Assembly (NCBI RefSeq): GCF_014066305.1
Contig: NW_023501088.1
Location: forward strand, 332,501-388,569
From: Letharia columbiana
Lineage: Eukaryota > Ascomycota > Lecanoromycetes > Lecanorales > Parmeliaceae
Length of the DNA stretch: 56,069 nucleotides
Direction of reading: 5' to 3'
A program made the translations under genes and the position numbers. Of this stretch, positions 33,907-43,943 are shown piece after piece. The notes beneath the pieces are model-generated. The model saw only the letters and a program-made list of their open reading frames with translations, searched no databases and had not been told where the DNA came from. How positions within the stretch are numbered: the first letter of the stretch is position 1; every line of letters begins with the position of its first letter.

Positions 33907-34554
33907 CCATGATAGGAGGCATCGTTCTGGCTGGGCACTGTAGCTGGTATGGCTGTGACGGAAGGTAGCTGTACAGTTGAACTTGTTAGCTGGTGTGCTT
34001 CTGAAATCCAAGAGCTACCCTACCAAATCTCGCTTTCATCAAATCAGCTTTGGCGGCCTGAATCCATTTCTCGACCTTCGAGTCATCTTGCCATATATTA
34101 TCATCCAAGGCCATCGATTCCATAAATCTTGGCTTGATCTTGTCAACCATCTCCACTTGCGAACATTTTTTCCTCGACGGCCAGGTGTCACTGGCGGGAA
34201 ATCTGCTTCTCAGCCGTCAAATTCTCACTCGTGAGAGACTTGACCCTTTCATTCCGAACACTCGAGGCTCTTTACCCACCAGCAGCTCCGTCTCACTCAC
34301 TCCCACAACAAATCAACACTCGACCAAAGATTTCTTCAACTTACAACCAACTTGCATCAGGGTTGAAGTCATCCTGCTCTGCCTTTACCTGGGGAAGGCC
34401 CGCGCTTGTTGGGGTCCCTTCTTAGGGCGTCTACCTATTCACTTGCTTTTGATCATCTCACATCACCATACTCTCCTTCAATCACTTTTGCAACAACATA
34501 ACGTTCAACCTTCTTGTACCCACCATTCCTTCGATAAACACCATCCTAGTCGCC
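33907..34554. other. Intergenic / 5' leader of zinc-finger gene
   Basis: No coding frame with family resemblance is visible. The last 150 bp are CA/CT-rich like a fungal 5' leader (accaccatcaactt type). The frame at 34134-34592 overlaps the next gene in another frame and is treated as a shadow. Confidence 0.6.
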
Positions 34555-36476
34555 ATGGATCCCACCAAGCCACCGCACCTTCGCCAACCTAACAAGCAGC
34601 AACAAAAACCAACCATCATCAATGGCAAATTCACGAAGGCTGTACATGCCGAGCCACGCAGCAATTTGCCTTCCAATGTCCACAGCATTGACGATTCCGC
34701 TACGAGTGGCTCCGCTTGGTCTGGAAATCGCTCAGGCAACTTGCCTTCCACTGTTCGTGGCCCTTCTATAGTTATAACAAATCCCACGTGGAGTGAGTAC
34801 GCTGGCGAAGCCTCGTCCTCCAAAGCGTCAACTGTGAGGCAACAATCCATCCCAAAGCAAAGCTGGAATGAGTACGCCGGCGAAGCCTCGTCCTCCAAAG
34901 CGTCAACTGTGAGGCAGCAGCCAGCCTCAAACACAAGCCTCCAGGACGTGCCGCCGCCTCATCTTCGCGGTAAGTCAACGGCAGCTACCCAAGCTCCCAA
35001 GCCAACACCACCCATGAACGCGGGCAAGCTTGCCAAATCTGCCAAACACGACAGCAAGGTTCCCTGCACCTACGAAGATTGCACCCGTGGGTTTACCAAG
35101 GAGACGGACATGAAAAGACACAAGGATGAAGACCACGAATGGTGCCGCCTCTGTAACGTGGACTGCGCCGATGACGTGGCATTGCTTGAGCACAAGGTCC
35201 AAAGCGACATGCACATTTGCTGTGATATCTGTGGCGAGGATTTTCGTAGTGATAGGGGCAAGGAGCGTCACATGAGGCAGGTGAGCTCGTGGTCTCGGTT
35301 CCAGTCTGTGGGAATCATTGACTGACACAAATAGAACCACGCCAAAATGCAAGAGGTCAAGTGCCCAGCTTGTCATATTGTCTTCGACAAGGGCTCTGCT
35401 TTGATCGATCACATATACAACAACCGATGCCGCGATCGCCGCGGCTTCATTGCGGAGAAAGTCAACCAGAATATCATCAGAGAATATCGAGCTGCGGCAG
35501 CGTTGCACTTGGATGCCATCTCTAACCAGCCCAGTACCATAGGCGCAGAAATCGCCGCGATGCAACCTCAGTCGGAGAGAGGTACATCTTTCGTCGATAA
35601 TTCCGAGGGTGGTGTACGTTTGAACCTCATGGACGACTATATACCATACGGTCATCTCACTGCTCGGGCTTTGAGCCGTGCTGAAGACTTAGACCTAGGC
35701 GATGTTGAGTCAACAATTGCGTCCAATGGAGCAGAACGACTGACCTTTGACGATGACGAGCCCGGGCTACCCACCAGTTCTGGAGACACGAGCAAGAGCA
35801 ACGTCCCGGGGGGCGGTGTGATCGAAGGTTTGCAGGCTTTACGAATAGAACCTTCCACCGCAGTTCCTTCAGGGAAGCAAGCCTGGGCTGCGAAGCTCTT
35901 TCCGGGAGCCAAAACGACGCCAGTGACAGGAGGGTGGACTGCTCCTACGACACCCGACTATCGTAAGAATATCTTGCCGTCGGAATCTGGTACAGAACAC
36001 CGGATCCGTACAGATTGGGACAATTTAGCACTGGAGCGTGATCCCGCGGATGATACGTATCACTGTCCTTTCTCCAAATGCCTGTACGTTTTGAGGGGGT
36101 CTAATTGATTCCTTCTGCCATTTTGCGGTAGCTGATAATCACCAGACAAACCTACAACGACCTGGTCAAATTGAAGGTGCATTTGTCCTCGGGCTTCCAC
36201 CAGGGAACGGACCATCGTTGCTTGAGATGCCTCAAAATATTCAAGTCGCCAGCGGCACTTACAGCCCACATGGAATCCAACAGTGAGCGCTGCAAGATAC
36301 GTGAGACGCAGGCATACGGTCATGTCCTCCACGTTGTCTCGGGTGGTTTCTTGAAAGTGACCGGGAGGCATGCCGATGGATCGCTGAAAGTCGAGGCTCC
36401 AACGATGGAGGAGATAGAGGAGCAGATGAAGAATCAGACTCTGCCTCCTCATCTCGATGAAGACTACCCCTGGTGA
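34555..36476 (+). CDS. C2H2-type zinc-finger protein (3 exons)
   Basis: Exons 34555-35280, 35335-36083 and 36146-36476 give 601 aa. Introns are 54 nt (GTGAGC, CTGAC, TAG) and 62 nt (GTACGT, CAG); both junctions fall inside zinc-finger segments and restore them (ERHMRQ-NHAKMQEVKCPAC and CPFSKCL-QTYNDLVKLKVH). Residues 1-150 are disordered and contain a 24-residue direct repeat. Fingers are visible at about 168-195 (CTYEDCTRGFTKETDMKRHK), 200-220 (CRLCNVDC), 223-245 (CDICGEDF), 250-270 (CPACHIVF), 497-520 and 525-545 (CLRCLKIFKSPAALTAHM). An acidic Ser/Thr-rich linker separates the two groups. Nucleic-acid binding is likely; the target is unknown. Confidence 0.88.
34780..34923 (+). repeat. In-frame direct repeat in the zinc-finger gene
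   Basis: Two 72-bp units lie head to tail, from about 34780 and from about 34852. They encode WSEYAGEASSSKASTVRQQ and WNEYAGEASSSKASTVRQQ. The DNA is almost identical over the 'gagtacgc.ggcgaagcctcg' core, so the duplication is recent and keeps the frame. Confidence 0.9.
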
Positions 36477-36971
36477 TTGCCATGTTGTTGGGCAACAATC
36501 CCTTTGTTGATTGTGGGGAGAACTCATTCGGACGACAATCATTCCCCAGCAATATCAAACATGCAGGCAGCAAGCCTCTGCAGCATGGCTTTGCTCAGAC
36601 AACATCTTTTCATATCGGCAGCATCATTACAGGCGACACCCATGGTTGATTTTCCAAAAGTTCGGCATGCTTCCCTAACGTCGAGAAGGAAATGTGGCAT
36701 ACAACCTTCACAAAAGCGATCAGCATGGGCTTCGGCACCAGAAGCGGCAAGATATCGGGGGCAGCTGCCAGTCATTCTTCACTTTTCATTTTCAATAGGC
36801 TCAGCATCACACCAGGAGCATAGATAGAAAAAGCGTACATACATATCACGAACGTCCCCAGACCAGCGCCTACGCAATGCTCCCCGACTCTCCTGGTATG
36901 CGAGTAAAACAATCTCCCCCTCGCCGCAAGTAGCATCCCCCCCCTCTTCGCCCACCCATCCCCAACTACTC

Positions 36972-37446
36972 TTACTTTCCCCTCCCCCCCCCCCTCCCCC
37001 CCCTCCCCCCAAACCCCGGAAACACCTCCCGCACCTGCCCCATGATAATATCCCCATACCCCTTCCCCCGCCCCAACTCCTCCCTCTCCCGCTCCAGCCG
37101 CCGCCCCTGCCACCCGGGCCTCTCATCCCCCATCCACACCCTCCCCGCCAGCCCCTTCACCCCCTCCCCCTTTCCCCTTTTTCTTCCCCTCCCTCCCCCC
37201 TCCCCCCCCCTCCCCTCCCCCCCCCCCTCCGCCCGCCCCCACGGCATCTTCCCCCGCGCGCCCGACCCGAAGGCCAGCTCCTCCGCCGATACGACCATCG
37301 TTCCCGCGAGCGAGAAGGTGTACAGGTCCAGTTTCCGGGGGGGCAGCAGGAGCAGGACGGGGCAGGCGAGGAGGAGGGTTAGGAAGATGGGGCGGAGGGG
37401 GGTCGGGGTTGGGGTGGGGGGTTGGGTGGGGGGGTTGGGTGGTCAT
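36972..37446 (-). CDS. Small membrane protein with an apparent frame break
   Basis: On the minus strand the frame from about 37409 reads TPTPLRPIFLTLLLACPVLL, a clear membrane helix. It continues PRKLDLYTFSLAGTMVVSAE, a Gly/Glu/Arg-rich linker, and ends VWMGDERPGWQGRR...GYGDIIMGQVREVF. That helix-linker-GYGD layout resembles small fungal proteins often annotated 'rhomboid family membrane protein', which lack the protease site; this is from memory. The only ATG upstream (37446, MTTQPPHP) is one base out of phase with the helix. The gap consists of C5-C7 runs with no AG or GT for an intron, so one miscounted C or a real indel is needed. The C-terminus is equally uncertain because of G runs after 37010. 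Confidence 0.5.
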
Positions 37447-37971
37447 TTTGTGGCGTTCGGGGGTGGGGAGGTGAGATGGGGGGGTGGTGAGTTGGGTGTG
37501 GTGGGGTTTGGGGTGTGTTGAGGGTTTGGAGGGTTTGGAGCTATGAGGGGGGAGGTTGCGTCGTTGGGAGGGCTAATTAGGTGGAGTGAGGGGTTGTGGG
37601 TTTCTTTTGATGGTTTTTGGTGTTTGTTTTGTTTTGGTTTGGTTTGGTTTGGTTTGGCGACTCGACTCGACTTGGTTACGGGCGTGGATGGATCGGGTGG
37701 TTGTGATTGTGGAGAGGAGAGGAGAGGAGAGTGGAGTTAGGTGGACCGGTCGGTATGGAAGAAAAGGGTTGCCGGGCGGGGATCGAGCGATCGACTGAGT
37801 GAACGAGTGAATGATGCTACAACAGCAGCAACGCTTTTTGCGAGTTCAGACTGACGAGGATGAAGTTCATGAAATCATGATCGCTACCAAACTTCCATGT
37901 TCTTCTCCCCTTGTTTTATGTTAAGATCACATATTAAGATATGAAAATAGGAACAATTTTATTCGTTCCGT
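37447..37971. other. G/T-skewed intergenic with short repeats
   Basis: Upstream of the small membrane protein gene. It contains a GGTTT-type run (ggtttggtttggtttggttt) near 37637-37657 and GAGAG(GA) units near 37712-37735. No gene is seen before the tRNA. Confidence 0.6.
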
Positions 37972-38124
37972 GACACTTTGGCCGAGTGGTTAAGGCGACA
38001 GACTCGAATTTTCTCCATTCTCGACATCTGTTTCATTCGTGAGCGCAGGTAGGTCGCACCCCATGAATCACCATGGGAAAATTTCGAGGCTAATTCGTCA
38101 CAGGTTCAAATCCTGCAGGTGTCG
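37972..38124 (+). tRNA. tRNA-Ser (CGA), interrupted by two insertions
   Basis: Acceptor stem GACACTT (37972-37978) pairs with AGGTGTC (38117-38123). D-arm is 37981-37996 and anticodon stem ACAGA/TCTGT is 37998-38002 with 38027-38031. Anticodon CGA is 38005-38007 and the discriminator is G38124. The A box (TGGCCGAGTGG) and B box (GGTTCAAATCC, 38103-38113) are intact, and T runs at 38126-38135 can end Pol III transcription. A 17-nt intron at the standard position after base 37 is 38009-38025. The class II variable arm is 38032-38044, a TTCA/TGAG stem capped by TTCG. A second insertion lies at 38049-38103. With both removed the RNA is 81 nt and every stem pairs, including T-stem GCAGG/CCTGC. Confidence 0.93.
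38049..38103 (+). other. 55-nt GT-AG intron-like insertion in the tRNA T-arm
   Basis: It starts GTAGGT and ends TCACAG, with a branch-like GGCTAAT 14 nt before the end, matching the short spliceosomal introns of the neighbouring genes. CAGGT occurs at both junctions (38046-38050 and 38101-38105). Inside, CCCATG and CATGGG form a 6-bp hairpin. Without removal the T-stem 5' strand would be ACAGG (one mismatch) and the variable region 68 nt. With removal T-stem and variable arm are perfect. Whether it is spliced, and by which enzyme, is not shown by sequence. Confidence 0.7.
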
Positions 38125-38426
38125 ATTTTGTTTTTGTCAATTTCTTTTTGCCCAGGCGCAGCGATCTTGGAGGGTTTGTGTGTGGGGGTGGGGGTTGGGG
38201 GGGAAATTTGACCAGAGGCGAGATATCTTGGGAACGGGCGGATGGAAGACATGGGTGGGCTACGAGAGGAAGAGCGTGCTGATGTGAAAGGATATTCCTA
38301 CAAGGGATCCGAAAAATCATGCTCGGAGCGCAGGGGAAAGGGGAAGATCCCAGAGGCAATTCGAAATTTGACATTCACTCCTATCTGTGATTATCCACGC
38401 CATCGTCACCTATCGAAACACACCAA
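38125..38426. other. Intergenic, Pol III terminator then nothing seen
   Basis: The T runs at 38126-38135 are the expected terminator of the tRNA. The rest is the 3' flank of the Ybp2-like gene. No gene is visible. Confidence 0.6.
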
Positions 38427-40481
38427 TCAAGCTTCCAGGTCCTTCATTCCAACTTTCGAAAGTGCATGCTGAGCCTGCCCCACTGCCATCTCCATAAGCT
38501 CCATAACTAAAAACCCGTCGTTCCTTCCTTGCTCATCTCCATACTCCAATTCGTCGTTTGAGAGGCTACTCTGAAATTTCTTCGCAGCTTGCAATAGGGA
38601 GTCCAGAAACCTGGGTAATTCGTTCTGCTTCGCTACTTCGGCCATTTGTAGACGGCTAGATAGTGTGGTAGACGAGAGGAGTAGATAGAGAAGGTTGAGG
38701 ACAGCGAGATAGAACGGCTGATGTGCCTGAAACGTGGCATAGCTGCCCGTAATAGATTGGCCTTCCATAAGCTTCTCCGGGTTCGGAAAGATGAACGGTG
38801 CAAGGCTGTTCAGCGCAGCGGATGTTGCGAATATTGAATCCTCTGCATCCGGCTCGTCCTTGCTCCGTTCAGCTTTCTCAGCCGCAAGTATCTCATCCTT
38901 CAACCAGCCGATGGCGCTTGCTTTGAGATTTTCGAAGGGGCAGTGCTCCAGTGTATCTCGTATGAATGCCAGACGGGAGTCTTCTGAAGGATTGAGATGG
39001 AGTATCGTTGATGTCAGGAGGTGGGCATGGTATCGTAGGACAGGAGATGGCATATTTGCGGAAAGCAGAGAAAGTCGTTGGAGAACATTGTTGAAAACGT
39101 GGTCATTATCAGCTCCCGCCGGGACATTTGGTTGCGAACCGATGATGAGGAAACCTAGGAAGAGGACTGCATCGATGAGTGGTTCTGATTCTGCCCCAGT
39201 ACTGCCAGTCGCCGAATCACCGAGCGAGCTTGCGAGTATGCCTGCGAAGTCTGGAACGAGGCTTAAAGATGGCAAAGATGCTGGAGCGTCGAAAAGGGTG
39301 GATGAGGCTGCCATTGTTGCCAAGATGAACATCGAGCCTGTCTTCGACAAGGGAACGTCAGATGCGGAAGATGGGAGCTCCTGCTCTTCATCCAAGTCTA
39401 ATTCATCTGGCTTTGTGATGGTCGAGAGCAATTCTTCTGCACCAAGCTTGAGGTCTCGAGCGAGTGACTGCAATCGTCAGCGATCTTCTCCGGCAAAGTT
39501 CACAAGACTTACCAGGATATGGCCCGTGATCGTGTCTCGTTCATGCAGATGCTCTTCCTCCACGAACAGACTACCGTACGTCCGCCGTCCCGGAATAATT
39601 TTCTCAGGATGTAGCTCCTCTTGATATCTGCTAGACCAGGCCAGACCCGGGACATCCTCATCCAGCGCAGTTGAACTCATGTAGGCTTCGGTAACGTAGG
39701 TTAGGAAGGACTGCAACAGTCGAGACTGCAAACCTTTCTCGTCCACCCCCAAAGCTTCGTCTTGGCCTTCCGGATCAGGCGCAGAGACAGGAGTTGCTTG
39801 TGTAGGTATCATGACGCTACTCTTCCGAGGCGGCAACTTAGGCCTCCTGGTTCCAGACAGAGCCTTGATGAATCCTAACACGGCTTCTGTTGCTTCCGTA
39901 GTCCTAGCTACTTGCGAGTAGGCTGGTAGAATGGCCTGTAGGGATGTCGATAGGAAGCGACTTGGGTATTTGGTCTTGATGCGCGGGTGGAGAACTGAAA
40001 GCATCTCGAGTAAAGCTGTGAATTTGACGCCCTTTGATGGAGGCCTAGACGGCCCTTCAGAAGTGGTGAATTCTGCGGCCACATTCTCGCCATCTTGAAC
40101 ATCATCCTCACGGGCATCGTCTTCACTTACTCCAGGCTCTTTCAGCTTTTCTAATTCCTCAATGTCCTCACTCTCCTCTTCGTCCTCCGCTTCCTCTTCT
40201 TCTCCGAATGCTTCCAAGAGTTCAGTCACCTTTAACACCACCTCCCTCGGATTGCCTAAACGTGCTACATCCTGTATACATTGATGTGACGCAGGAAGCA
40301 GGGGAAGCAACAAGTGGACCAGATCCCATCCAATGTTGGCAGTAAGTGTGGTGTCTTGAAGGATGTCGTGTAGAGTAGGGAGCTGCTCGGCCGTGAGATT
40401 GTACTCGAGGATGGTGAGGTAGGAGAGGTAGTCTGTCTCTGGTGGCAACGCCTTGAGCAGTGGGTTCTCGCTGTCTGCCAT
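38427..40481 (-). CDS. Ybp2/ALF4/glomulin-family protein
   Basis: Exon 1 40481-39513 and exon 2 39467-38427 give 669 aa. The 45-nt intron (GTAAGT, CTGAC, CAG) joins DTITGHIL to SLARDLKL. The protein is almost all helical, with an acidic insert (GEEEEAEDEEESEDIEELEK) near residue 95 and repeated Leu-rich helices. The pattern (ENPLLKALPPETDYLSYLTI at the start, YGSLFVEEEHLHERDTITGH before the intron) fits the fungal family related to yeast Ybp1/Ybp2. Those bind the Yap1 oxidative-stress regulator or act at kinetochores, and glomulin/ALF4 are more distant relatives. Assignment is from memory of family features, so function is inferred. Its start is 465 bp from a divergent permease gene. Confidence 0.75.
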
Positions 40482-40946
40482 TTTGACGAAGGGGGCATTG
40501 AGTTTGGGAAAATGAGGAGGTCAACATGTGACTAGGCCTTAAGGGGTGAAAATAAGCGAACCAATCAAGTCGTTATCAGTACTTTACCACAGAGATACTA
40601 GTATGCCAAGCCAGGCGGAAACGGAAGCTGACCGGATTCTATATTATTAGTGTGGGACTCTCGGGGCACAATTATTCAACGGCAAATCAAACGGCTTAGA
40701 GATAGCGACGGCATTGCTATCGTCAGCTACAAAATGTATACCCTCAGTATCACAATGTTTGACCTTTCTTTTTGTTGCAATTGCAATTGCAATAGTGATT
40801 TCGAAGAGTGTTCCAGGCCCCCCCCTCCTGCAGTCTACTCTTGAACCTGCATCAGATCATTACTTGTACTTCCACATTGTCCGAGCGTTGAGCAGCTTAA
40901 GATAGCTTTGAGGCCAACAGATTATATTATACTACTCTACTACGGT
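40482..40946. promoter_or_regulatory. Divergent promoter region, Ybp2-like / permease
   Basis: The 465 bp must serve both genes. Notable is a run of TTGCAA units (ttgcaattgcaattgcaat) at about 40774-40793. No transcription factor can be assigned with confidence. Confidence 0.45.
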
Positions 40947-42762
40947 ATGGACAACGAATTAGATCCAGGACCCTCCATCAAAGGTCAGGATGAGGATCGC
41001 CTTGCAGAACTAGGGTACAAGCAAGAGCTAAAGCGCAATTGGTCACTGCTACACAACTTTGGTGTCTCCTTCTCCATCATTGTAAGATTCTAGCTTTTCT
41101 ATTCTCTTTCTGACCTATCTGCGACTGCATGACATCGTACCCTCATTCCTGTTAGTAACAATGCTGTGAACCAAGACAAGAGGCACCGAAAGCTTCGTTG
41201 AGGTCTTGTTTGGACGGATTGTCGCATTGGTGCATTATCAGGAGCATCGATCGATCATCCAACTGACCAGTATCTAGAGCATCATCACCGGGATCACTAC
41301 TCTGTTCGAGTATGGACTGTCCACAGGTGGACCAGGCGTCATGTCCGTCGGTTGGATCGTCGTCTGCTTTTTCACCTTCTTCGTCGCCCTCGGTATGGCG
41401 GAGATCGTATCTGCCATTCCCACCAGCGGAGGTCCCTACTTCTGGGCTGCCATCTTAGCCCCAGATGACAAGTCAGCTTTTTACTCTTGGATCACAGGCT
41501 GGTTCAATCTGCTCGGCCAGGTTGCGGTAACGACTGGCATCACATTCGGCTGTGCAGAACTCATTTCCACAACTGCAACTATAGGTACCAGCTACACGGC
41601 AACTGCAGGCAAGACGATTGGAATCTATGCCGCTCTTCTGATATCGCATGCACTTACCAACAGCTTCGGCGTTTCTTTCCTCCGATATCTCAACAACACG
41701 TCTATCCTTCTCCACTCGGTTGGAGTTACATGTTTCGCCATTGCCATATTGTCTAAAGCACCAATCCACCAGTCGGCCAAGGCAGTCTTCGCTACCTTCT
41801 ACGATGGAACAGGAGAGACCCCGTCGCCCGGTTGGAGCGTGCGAGCCTCACCTGCTTATGTTGCCGTATGTGGTGTTTTAATGGCACAGTATACCATCAC
41901 TGGTTTCGACGCTTCCGCCCACTTGTCCGAGGAAACAAACAACGCAGCATGGAATGCACCGCTTGGGGTGCTCATGTCCGTAGGAGTGTCGGCAGTCTTC
42001 GGCTTCTTCCTCCTCATTTCGCTCCTCTTTTGCATCCAAGATTTTGCAACTACCGTCGACAGTTCAGTCGGCCAGCCAGTAACGCAGATCTTGATTGATA
42101 TTTTCGGGGACAAAGGTGCTATCGCTCTGATGACCCTCATCATAGTGTGTGTTTGGCACGCTGGGCTTTTCTCCATGACTTCGAATTCTCGAATGATGTT
42201 CGGCTTCGCTCGCGACCGCGGCTTACCTCCATTCTTTACTACAGTGGATGCGAGGTTTGAGGCACCCATCAGGACAATCTGCTTGGCAGCCTTTCTTGCA
42301 TTCCTACTTGCCATACCTTCGCTTGGCTCCAGTGTTGCGTTCTCGGCGGCTACGTCTATCGCCACCATTGGGCTATACCTGTCATATGGCCTTCCCATCC
42401 TGATCGGTCTCATCTATCCAGCCAATTTCAAAAAGGGCCCATTCAACTTGCGTGCTGCGTCACGACCGATAGCCGCTGTGGCCTGCCTATACATTGGCTT
42501 CATCACTATCGTGTTCTGTTTGCCAGAGCTAAATCCTGTCAACAGCCAAACATTGAACTACACACCTGTTGCCGTCGGAATTGTAGCTCTATGGGCTTTC
42601 GGTAGCTGGTTCTTGTGGGCGCGGAAGTGGTTTACTGGACCCATCAGGCAGATCGAAGCGGAAAGAATGGGCATCCCGGTCATTGAAGATCCTGCAGCCT
42701 TTGACAAATACGAGCGTGACGGGAAGACGGATGGGAACGTGAGCATTAAGGCTCCGCTGTAG
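40947..42762 (+). CDS. Amino-acid/choline/GABA permease (APC superfamily)
   Basis: Plasma-membrane transporter of the fungal amino-acid/choline permease family (Uga4/Hnm1-like). Exons 40947-41081 and 41278-42762 give 539 aa, the usual length. The 196-nt intron (GTAAGA, CTGAC, TAG) is long for this window but its removal joins FGVSFSII to SIITGITTLFEYGLSTGGPG, the conserved first membrane segment. About 12 membrane segments are visible. Family landmarks are EIVSAIPTSGGPYFWAA after segment 2, TGFDASAHLSEET in the middle loop and SRMMFGFARDRGLPPFF before segment 8. The hydrophilic N-tail ELGYKQELKRNWSLLHNFG is also typical. Substrate cannot be fixed; choline, GABA or polyamines are the usual candidates. 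Confidence 0.93.
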
Positions 42763-43093
42763 GGTACAAGAGCCAGTTTTGACTTTCGTTACATATTTGG
42801 CCGTGTATCATATCTATCTGTCGCCGATCCGACTCCACGGCGTCTCTGAACTATTACCGTCCCCTTTAGCAGCACGCCAGATAGCGCTCTCCTTTTCCTG
42901 ATACATCGTCGACTCCGACCAACTTTTCAGCCGAGCATCCGCTCCACGCAAAGCACACGGTTCCCAAACATCTCACAGCTGAGAAACCCGGGCGATCCTG
43001 ATATCCTTTCGGCATGGCTTCAGTCGGCCATCAGCATCTTCCACGTGGATCTGCACCAGCGACGCCGCCGCGCGAAGTCTTCTTGACGGCAGC
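42763..43093. other. Intergenic, no gene seen
   Basis: 3' flank of the permease gene; no repeat or coding frame of note. Confidence 0.55.
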
Positions 43094-43590
43094 ATGCGAG
43101 CGAAAGAGCCCTCAAGTGAATCAAAGGACCCCTGCCCGTCCCACGCAAAAGCCCCTTTCCCCCATTCTCCCCAGTCTTCCTCTGTCCCCATGCATTCTCT
43201 TCTCCATCCCCCAAGCGAAAAGAATCAAACAATATCTCCGTTTGTGTCTCCCCAATCTCCACCATCGTACCCCCATCCCGTCCCGATGACCCCCTCACCA
43301 CCTGACATCTTTCTCCCCCTTTCCTCTCCTCTTCTCCCGTCCCCTTCCCCTTCCTCCACCTCCACCTCCACCTCCAAGCCCAAATGCATCACCCCCCCCC
43401 CCTCCCTCCCTCCTCACTCTCCCGGACATCATCACCCCCCCGACGTCCCCACCGCCCGCGACAGGACCCGCCCCCCCCCCCCACCGCGGGCTACTACACC
43501 TCGCCCTCGAGCTCGAACCGCGGCTCCTGCGTCATATCCCTCGTGGAAGGCCGTGCGAAGAAGATGGCATGGTGGGAGGTGAGCGGCTAG
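43094..43590 (+). CDS. Possible Pro/Ser-rich protein broken at poly(C) runs
   Basis: From the ATG at 43094 the frame reads MRAKEPSSESKDPCPSH, then Pro/Ser-rich sequence with SEKNQTISPFVSPQSPPSYP. After the poly(C) run near 43388-43402 a different frame looks better, ending GYYTSPSSSNRGSCVISLVE and KKMAWWEVSG with TAG at 43588. Two C runs of 13-14 lie between. One or two miscounted bases would fuse the pieces. The string GAG|GTGAGC near the end could also be a donor to an unseen exon. No family is recognised. Confidence 0.3.
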
Positions 43591-43943
43591 CGCGTTGGCG
43601 TGCTGCTTGGCGGGGAGGGGGGGTGTTTGGTGGTTACGGTGTTTGGGAAAAGGGGGGGGGCTGTGATGATGTAGGGTGGGGTTGGGAAGGGGGTCGTGTG
43701 GCGCTTTTTGGGGGGGATGTGGGGTGGGGTTGTTGATGTGGTTGTGTTGTGATACTACATGCTAAGCTTTGCATTTCCGAACTTGGGCCTGTGTGTGATC
43801 TTTGTTCGTGCGCTCGTGGGAACGGTGTTAGGGTTCTTGTGGGCGGGGGAGAAAGAAGGGGAAGAGGTTGAATCGGATCGCATTGGTTGCTCCTTGAAGA
43901 GCCCGCGTGACACGTCAGACGGCCCCGTAGCCGACTTTCCCCA
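43591..43943. other. G-rich intergenic
   Basis: Strongly G-rich plus strand (runs of 6-9 G at 43616-43720). A 106-codon frame at 43759-44079 overlaps the minus-strand gene and has no recognisable character. Confidence 0.5.

Noticed and set aside
38049..38103. Archaeal-type bulge-helix-bulge tRNA intron in the T-arm
   Set aside because: I could not draw a convincing bulge-helix-bulge at the junctions, whereas GT-AG ends and a branch-like site are clear.
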